Shown here: in pieces, positions 56,068 through 60,651 of the stretch
How the letters are laid out: every line of letters starts with the position of its first letter
Position numbering within the stretch: position 1 is the stretch's first letter
NCBI RefSeq assembly: GCF_009923995.1
Contig: NZ_RFSK01000037.1
Span: 1-60,651, forward strand
Reading direction: 5' to 3'
From: Janthinobacterium sp.
GTDB lineage: Bacteria > Pseudomonadota > Gammaproteobacteria > Burkholderiales > Burkholderiaceae_D
DNA length: 60,651 nucleotides
Program-made: the position numbers and the translations under genes
Notes under the pieces: generated by a model
The model's input: the letters and a program-made list of their open reading frames with translations, nothing else
What the model was told of the DNA's origin: nothing
Database searches by the model: none

Positions 56068-57123
56068 ATGAAACACTTGTATCTGACAGACGATGAGCGC
56101 TGGGAAGGCGTGCAGCGGCGCGCGCCCGACGCCGACGGCGTCTTTTATTACTCGGTGCGCACGACGGGCGTGTATTGCCGCCCCTCCTGCGCGGCGCGTC
56201 CCGCCTTGCGCCGCAACGTGGCCTTCCACGCCAGCTGCGAGCAGGCCGAGGCGGCCGGCTTTCGCCCCTGCCTGCGCTGCAAGCCCAACCTGCCGCCGCT
56301 GGCCCAGCGCCAGGCGGCCATCGTGGCCGAGATCTGCCGCCTGATCGACGCCAGCGACGCGCTGCCCGACCTGGACAGCCTTGCCACGGCCGCCGGCATG
56401 AGCCGCTTTCACTTTCACCGCGTCTTCAAGGCACACACGGGCATCACGCCGAAAGCGTATGCGGCGGCGCGGCGCGGCGAACGCCTGAAGGCCGGCCTGC
56501 AGGGCGCGGCGAACGTCACGGAAACCTTGTATGCGGCCGGCTTCAATTCCAGCGGCCGCCTGTATGCCGCCACGCCGGGCCTGCTGGGCATGACGCCGGG
56601 CGCCTTCCGCGACGGGGGCAGCGGCGCCGTGATCCGCTTTGCCATCGGCGCCTGCTCGCTGGGCGCCATCCTCGTGGCCAGCACGGACAAGGGCATCTGC
56701 GCCATCCTGATCGATGACGACCCGGAAGTGCTGCTGCGCGACTTGCAGGACCGCTTTCCCCGCGCCGAGCTGCGCGGCGCGGAAGCCGATTACGAGCGGA
56801 CCGTGGCGCAGGTGGTGGGCCTGGTCGAGGCGCCGGGCCTGGGCCTGGACTTGCCGCTCGACGTGCGCGGCACCGTGTTCCAGCAGCGCGTGTGGCAAGC
56901 CTTGCGCGAGATTCCCGCCGGCAGCACCGTCAGCTACGCCGAGCTGGCCAGGCGCATCGGCGCACCCAATGGCGCCCGGGCCGTGGCGGGCGCCTGCGCC
57001 GCCAATGCCCTGGCCGTCGCCATCCCCTGCCACCGCGTGGTGCGCAACGATGGCGCCCTGTCCGGCTACCGCTGGGGCGTGGAACGCAAGCAGGCGCTGC
57101 TCGAGCGCGAGGGCGAGCGGTGA
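56068..57123 (+). CDS. ada: Bifunctional DNA-alkylation repair protein/activator Ada
   Basis: A 351-residue protein with all three Ada parts. The zinc/methyl-phosphotriester domain at 1-75 has GVYCRPSCAARPALRRNVAF and RPCLRCKP (four Cys). The AraC helix-turn-helix is at 85-185 (LATAAGMSRFHFHRVFKAHTGITPKAYAAARRGERL). The O6-methylguanine methyltransferase domain is at 190-350 with the active cysteine in AIPCHRVVRNDGALSGYRWG near residue 320. The ATG at 56068 follows GGGAG. It repairs alkylated DNA and, when methylated, activates its own operon. It overlaps the next gene as GTGA. Confidence 0.96.
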   Translation: MKHLYLTDDERWEGVQRRAPDADGVFYYSVRTTGVYCRPSCAARPALRRNVAFHASCEQAEAAGFRPCLRCKPNLPPLAQRQAAIVAEICRLIDASDALPDLDSLATAAGMSRFHFHRVFKAHTGITPKAYAAARRGERLKAGLQGAANVTETLYAAGFNSSGRLYAATPGLLGMTPGAFRDGGSGAVIRFAIGACSLGAILVASTDKGICAILIDDDPEVLLRDLQDRFPRAELRGAEADYERTVAQVVGLVEAPGLGLDLPLDVRGTVFQQRVWQALREIPAGSTVSYAELARRIGAPNGARAVAGACAANALAVAIPCHRVVRNDGALSGYRWGVERKQALLEREGER

Positions 57124-57809
57124 GGGCGCCGGACTGGCAGGGGATCGAGGTTGAGCTGAATCAATACGGCTGCGCCGTCCTGCCCGGCCTGCTGGATGCG
57201 CATGCCTGCGCGGCGCTGGCGGCCCGGTATGACGATGCCTCGCATTTCCGCAGCAAGGTGGTGATGCAGCGCCATGGTTTTGGCCAGGGCGAATACCAGT
57301 ATTTCGCCTATCCCCTGCCGGACGTCGTGGCCGCCCTGCGCGAACAGCTGTACGGCCCGCTGGCGGCCATCGCCAACCGCTGGCAGGCAGCGATGGGACT
57401 GGACGTGCGCTTTCCGTCCAGCCATGCCGATTTCCTCGCGCGCTGCCATGCGGCGGGGCAGACGCGGCCCACGCCCTTGCTGCTGCGCTATGGCGCGGGC
57501 GACTACAACTGCCTGCACCAGGACCTGTATGGCGAGCACGTGTTTCCGCTGCAGTTGGCCGTGCTGCTGTCGCGCCCGCAGGAAGACTACACGGGCGGCG
57601 AGTTCGTGCTGACGGAGCAGCGCCCGCGCATGCAGTCGCGCGCCGAAGTGGTGCCCCTGGCGCAGGGCGACGCCGTGCTGTTTCCCGTGGCGCAGCGCCC
57701 CGTGAACGGCACGCGGGGCAGTTACCGGGTCAACATGCGCCACGGCGTGTCGCGCCTGCGTTCGGGCGCGCGCCATACCCTGGGCATCATTTTCCATGAT
57801 GCGGGCTGA
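57120..57809 (+). CDS. 2-oxoglutarate/Fe(II)-dependent oxygenase in the ada operon
   Basis: A 229-residue enzyme. The iron ligands are the HxD in NCLHQDLYGEH near 132-134 and a distal His in VNMRHGVSR near 206; the 2OG-binding Arg is in the same stretch. The fold also shows GGEFVLTEQRPR. The start is GTG overlapping the ada stop (GTGA), so it is translationally coupled to ada. It is not AlkB itself by length and motif (AlkB has a shorter HxD spacing and different lid), but the context strongly suggests a role in alkylation response. Substrate unknown. Confidence 0.9.
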   Translation: MRAPDWQGIEVELNQYGCAVLPGLLDAHACAALAARYDDASHFRSKVVMQRHGFGQGEYQYFAYPLPDVVAALREQLYGPLAAIANRWQAAMGLDVRFPSSHADFLARCHAAGQTRPTPLLLRYGAGDYNCLHQDLYGEHVFPLQLAVLLSRPQEDYTGGEFVLTEQRPRMQSRAEVVPLAQGDAVLFPVAQRPVNGTRGSYRVNMRHGVSRLRSGARHTLGIIFHDAG

Positions 57810-57878
57810 GCGTGTGACGCTTGAGTTTCCAGGATTACATGGCATGATGGCTACTCCCAGTCACTTTCCACTCTTGCC

Positions 57879-59555
57879 ATGTCCGCGTTCCTCCGCCTGC
57901 TCTGCCTGTTGACGATCTTCCTGCTGCCTGCGGCCCATGCGGACGACGGCGCCGCCTCGCTCGTCGCGGAGGCGGCCTCCGCCATGGCGCCGGCGCAGGC
58001 TGCGGCGGCCAGGACGGCACCGCTGATGTTTGCCAACCGCAAGGTCTTCGTCTTCCGCGCCGCGCTGGCCGGTTATCCGCCCGAAGAACGGGCCGCGGGG
58101 GCGCAGCGCCGCCTGGAAGGCGTGCTGGCCAAGAATGGGCCCTTGCTGGCGAGCACGCGCATGATTCCCGAAGGCACGCAGGTGCTGCTCGATGGCGTGC
58201 AGCTGTTCGTCGTCGTGCCCGGCGACGTCAACCAGCTGGCCGGCGACACGACGGAAAGCGTGGCCAAGGTGGCGGCCGGGGAATTGAGCAAGGCCGTGCT
58301 CGATTACAAGGAACAAGGCAGCTGGCGCTATCTGGCCATCGCCGCCGCCGTGTGCGCGGCCGCCACCCTCGTCTTCTGGCTGGTGTGGATGGGCCTGACG
58401 CGCTTTTACCGCTGGGCCAAGCGCCGCAGCGGCATCCTGCTCGCGTCGCGCCTGCGCGACGTGCGCCTGAAAAACGTGCGCGTGCTCGATGCCGAGCACT
58501 ACATCGCCTTCGCGTATCAGTTGCTCAGCGCCGTGCTGTGGGGCCTGCGCCTGATGGCCACCTACCTGTGGGCCGCCTTCGTGCTGGGCCGCCTGCCGTA
58601 CACGCGCTCGTGGGGCGAAAGCCTGAGCGGCTACCTGTTCGACGTGGCGGCCGACGTCTTCCACGCCATCATCGGCGCCTTGCCGGGGCTGGTGCTGGTG
58701 TGCGTGATCTTCGCCATCGCCCGTCTGATCGCCGCCACGGCCGCCTCGCTGTTCAAGCGCGTGGAAAGCGGCGAACTGCAGATCGGCTGGCTGGACAAGG
58801 ACACGGCCCTGCCCACGCGCCGCATCACCAGCGTGGTGATCTGGCTGTTCGCCCTGGCCATGGCGTATCCGTATCTGCCCGGCTCGCACACGGCCGCCTT
58901 CCAGGGACTCTCCGTGCTGGTGGGCCTGATGGTGTCGATCGGCGCGTCGAGCATCGTGGGACAGGGCGCTAGCGGCCTGATCCTGATGTACACGCGCGCC
59001 CTGCGCAAGGGCGAATACGTGCGCGTGGGCGATTGCGAAGGCACGGTGGCCGACGTGGGCATGTTCGAGACGCGCCTGCGCACGGGCCTGGGCGAAGAGG
59101 TGGCCTTGCCGAACGCCTGGGTCATGTCGCAGACGACGAAGAACTATTCGCGCGCCCAGCCCGGCGGCGGCTTCGTGCTCGACTCCACCGTGACCATCGG
59201 CTACGCCACGCCGTGGCGCCAGGTGCACGCCATGCTGGAACTGGCCGCGTCCCGCACGACGGAATTGTCGACGACGCCCAAGCCCTACGTGATGCAGCTG
59301 GCCCTTCAGGATTATTACGTGCAATACCGCCTCGTCGCCTACGCCAGCGCCGAAGTCCCCCGCCAGCGCGCCGAAGTGCTGAACCGCTTGCACCAGAACA
59401 TCATCGACGTCTTCAACGAATTCGACGTGCAGATCACCTCGCCGCACTATATCGATGACCCGAAAGAGTCGCACGTGGTGCCGCCGCAGGAATGGTTCCG
59501 GGCGCCGGCGAAGCGGGGGGAAGAATCAAGTGTAGCGGTTCCGCCCAAGCCTTGA
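57879..59555 (+). CDS. MscS-family mechanosensitive ion channel
   Basis: A 558-residue channel. Signal peptide (MSAFLRLLCLLTIFLLPAAHA) and a periplasmic domain to about 145, then four or five membrane helices. The pore-lining segment and MscS beta-domain follow (LSVLVGLMVSIGASSIVGQGASGLILMYTRALRKGEYVRVGDCEGTVADVGMFETRLRTGLGEEVALPNAWVMSQTTKNYSR), then the C-terminal cage (STVTIGYATPWRQVHAMLELAA). It resembles the mid-size MscS homologues with an extra periplasmic N-terminus. It should gate on membrane tension. It starts 69 bases past the 2OG oxygenase stop on the same strand. Confidence 0.94.
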   Translation: MSAFLRLLCLLTIFLLPAAHADDGAASLVAEAASAMAPAQAAAARTAPLMFANRKVFVFRAALAGYPPEERAAGAQRRLEGVLAKNGPLLASTRMIPEGTQVLLDGVQLFVVVPGDVNQLAGDTTESVAKVAAGELSKAVLDYKEQGSWRYLAIAAAVCAAATLVFWLVWMGLTRFYRWAKRRSGILLASRLRDVRLKNVRVLDAEHYIAFAYQLLSAVLWGLRLMATYLWAAFVLGRLPYTRSWGESLSGYLFDVAADVFHAIIGALPGLVLVCVIFAIARLIAATAASLFKRVESGELQIGWLDKDTALPTRRITSVVIWLFALAMAYPYLPGSHTAAFQGLSVLVGLMVSIGASSIVGQGASGLILMYTRALRKGEYVRVGDCEGTVADVGMFETRLRTGLGEEVALPNAWVMSQTTKNYSRAQPGGGFVLDSTVTIGYATPWRQVHAMLELAASRTTELSTTPKPYVMQLALQDYYVQYRLVAYASAEVPRQRAEVLNRLHQNIIDVFNEFDVQITSPHYIDDPKESHVVPPQEWFRAPAKRGEESSVAVPPKP

Positions 59556-59750
59556 GTGCCAGGCTCGGTGCCTTGATGCCGCATGCCTTGCCGTGACTGT
59601 GCTTCGGAGGCACAGGCATGCTTGCCGTTTTGTCCGTTGAACGGCGTGAAATCCCCCGGAAGGCGCCGTGAGCAGTCAAAATATTGACCGGGCGCAAGGC
59701 CTGCGCGCTTGCGTTAAGATGCCGGCGTTTCCATGAACTGAAAGAGAACC

Positions 59751-60350
59751 ATGTCCAGCCCCTCCCGCACCGCCCGCAGCCTGGCCGCCGCCCTGGCCGA
59801 CGACCCGTTCTACCGTACCGTCACGGTGGCGTGCGGCGCGGACGAGGCGGCGCGGCTGGCCATGCTGGAAGCCTATTTCGCGCTGGCGCTGGCCGAGGGC
59901 GAGCAGGCGGGCCGCGTCGACCTGGCCGATGCGGCGGGCCATGGCGCCGCCATCTGGACCACGGATACCCCGGCGGCCCAGCGCCAGGCCGCGTATGCGC
60001 AGCGCGAAGCCGCCTTGCGCGACTTGCTGGGAGAGCGCGGCTTTGCGCATTTCACGGCCATCGTCGCGAACATGGAGCACGCGCTGGCGCCGCATGGCTT
60101 GCACGATGCGTGGTATCTGTCGATCGCCGGCATCGCTCCCGCCGCGCAAGGGCAGGGGCTGGGCGCGTCCGTGCTGGCGCCGGGCCTGGCGGCCGTCGAT
60201 GCGGCCGGCGCCGCATGCTTCCTAGAGACGTATAACGAGCGCAGCCTGCCGTTCTATGCCCGCCTGGGCTTCGTGGCGGCGGGACGCTACGCGGAAGCCG
60301 TCACGGGCTGCGACTACTGGCTGATGGTACGACCACCTTCCGCTGCCTGA
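59751..60350 (+). CDS. GNAT-family N-acetyltransferase
   Basis: A 199-residue acetyltransferase. The AcCoA-binding motif is WYLSIAGIAPAAQGQGLGASVLAPGLAAVDAAGAACFLET, with YNERSLPFYARLGFVAAGRY near the C-terminus. The N-terminal ASLADDPFYRTVTV type region resembles the group often annotated as puromycin N-acetyltransferase-like, but substrate is unknown. GAAAGAGAACC precedes the ATG. Confidence 0.93.
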   Translation: MSSPSRTARSLAAALADDPFYRTVTVACGADEAARLAMLEAYFALALAEGEQAGRVDLADAAGHGAAIWTTDTPAAQRQAAYAQREAALRDLLGERGFAHFTAIVANMEHALAPHGLHDAWYLSIAGIAPAAQGQGLGASVLAPGLAAVDAAGAACFLETYNERSLPFYARLGFVAAGRYAEAVTGCDYWLMVRPPSAA

Positions 60351-60414
60351 TTGACCATTTTGCCAATTTCTATACACTCGTCTTTTTGCTAACGACTAAG
60401 ACCTGGAGATGGAA

Positions 60415-60651
60415 ATGCCGACCCTGCCACTGCGCCGCACCCTGCTCATGCTCGCCTGCCTGGGGGCACTCGGCCACGCGCATGCCGATACCGTCATCGA
60501 CAACGCCAACGGCTACACGCTCGATGCAAACGGCAAGGTGCTGCGCTTCACGGCGCTGGCCTTTGACGACGGGGGCAAGCTGCTCGCCGTCGGCAGCGCC
60601 GCGCAGGTAAAACGCAGGGCGGCCAGGGGCGCCCTGCACGTCGACGTGCAG
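60415..60651 (+). CDS. Amidohydrolase family protein, N-terminal part (truncated by window end)
   Basis: Only the first 79 codons are in the window. Signal peptide MPTLPLRRTLLMLACLGALGHAHA, then ADTVIDNANGYTLDANGKVLRF and AVGSAAQVKRRAARGALHVDV, the N-terminal beta-sandwich common to secreted metal-dependent amidohydrolases (imidazolonepropionase/YtcJ-like). The metal motif HxH would lie just past the edge. GGAG is 6 bases before the ATG at 60415; an ATG six bases upstream is in frame. Confidence is limited by truncation. Confidence 0.8.
   Translation, partial: MPTLPLRRTLLMLACLGALGHAHADTVIDNANGYTLDANGKVLRFTALAFDDGGKLLAVGSAAQVKRRAARGALHVDVQ

Noticed and set aside
1..60651. CRISPR arrays, complete insertion sequences or prophage structural genes
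   Set aside because: No regularly spaced repeat-spacer pattern, transposase with terminal repeats, or capsid/tail gene was seen.

Overview
The window is a stretch of high-GC (mostly well over 60% by eye) chromosome from a Betaproteobacterium, most like Oxalobacteraceae (Janthinobacterium/Massilia/Duganella group). This is inferred from the trxA-rho-rpmE2 order, a B-family DNA polymerase II, a PEP-CTERM protein, a tandem malic enzyme and very many signalling proteins. It is not proven by any marker gene. Most of it is ordinary chromosomal coding sequence with short gaps. Only about 33.1-39.1 kb looks like accessory DNA.

Left part (1-17.9 kb): a LysR regulator, a DUF2809-like membrane protein, and a co-oriented minus-strand block: metallophosphoesterase lipoprotein, a ParA/MinD-type ATPase resembling TraL of IncP plasmids, a frameshifted TraM-like gene, and a periplasmic M16 peptidase. 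Then come a TPR-GGDEF cyclase, pncC, a compact three-gene plus-strand cassette (YfiR-like sensor, hybrid histidine kinase, and a REC-PAS-GGDEF-EAL-REC protein), thiL, an unknown gene, and a divergent marR/MFS pair whose intergenic region carries two clear twin operators.

Middle (18-33 kb): maeB, a universal stress protein, a lipoprotein, a translationally coupled MHYT hybrid kinase and HD-GYP response regulator, a methyltransferase, a HIRAN-like membrane protein, an M56-like protein lacking a zinc ligand, a MORN-repeat/TonB-like protein, two GNAT acetyltransferases and NnrU.

Accessory region (33.1-39.1 kb): a small membrane protein, an EreA/ChaN-like gene broken by an in-frame TAG, the wreck of a RepB-type primase/relaxase gene, the 3' half of a tRNA-His with its terminator, an AT-rich OafA-type acyltransferase, a frameshifted tyrosine integrase, and phased direct repeats next to an intact tRNA-Leu(CAA). 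This reads as one or more decayed tRNA-targeted integrative elements.

Right part (39.2-60.7 kb): a FabMG-like protein, polB divergent from an acyl-CoA synthetase, a choice-of-anchor-A PEP-CTERM protein, an ArnT-like glycosyltransferase, rpmE2, rho (with a striking structured non-coding segment around its stop codon), trxA, a second hybrid kinase with its response regulator, hutC, an ada/2OG-oxygenase operon, an MscS channel, a GNAT enzyme and the start of an amidohydrolase cut by the window edge. The dominant theme is cyclic-di-GMP and phosphorelay signalling: two GGDEF proteins (one also EAL), one HD-GYP protein, three hybrid kinases and two Hpt domains lie within 60 kb.
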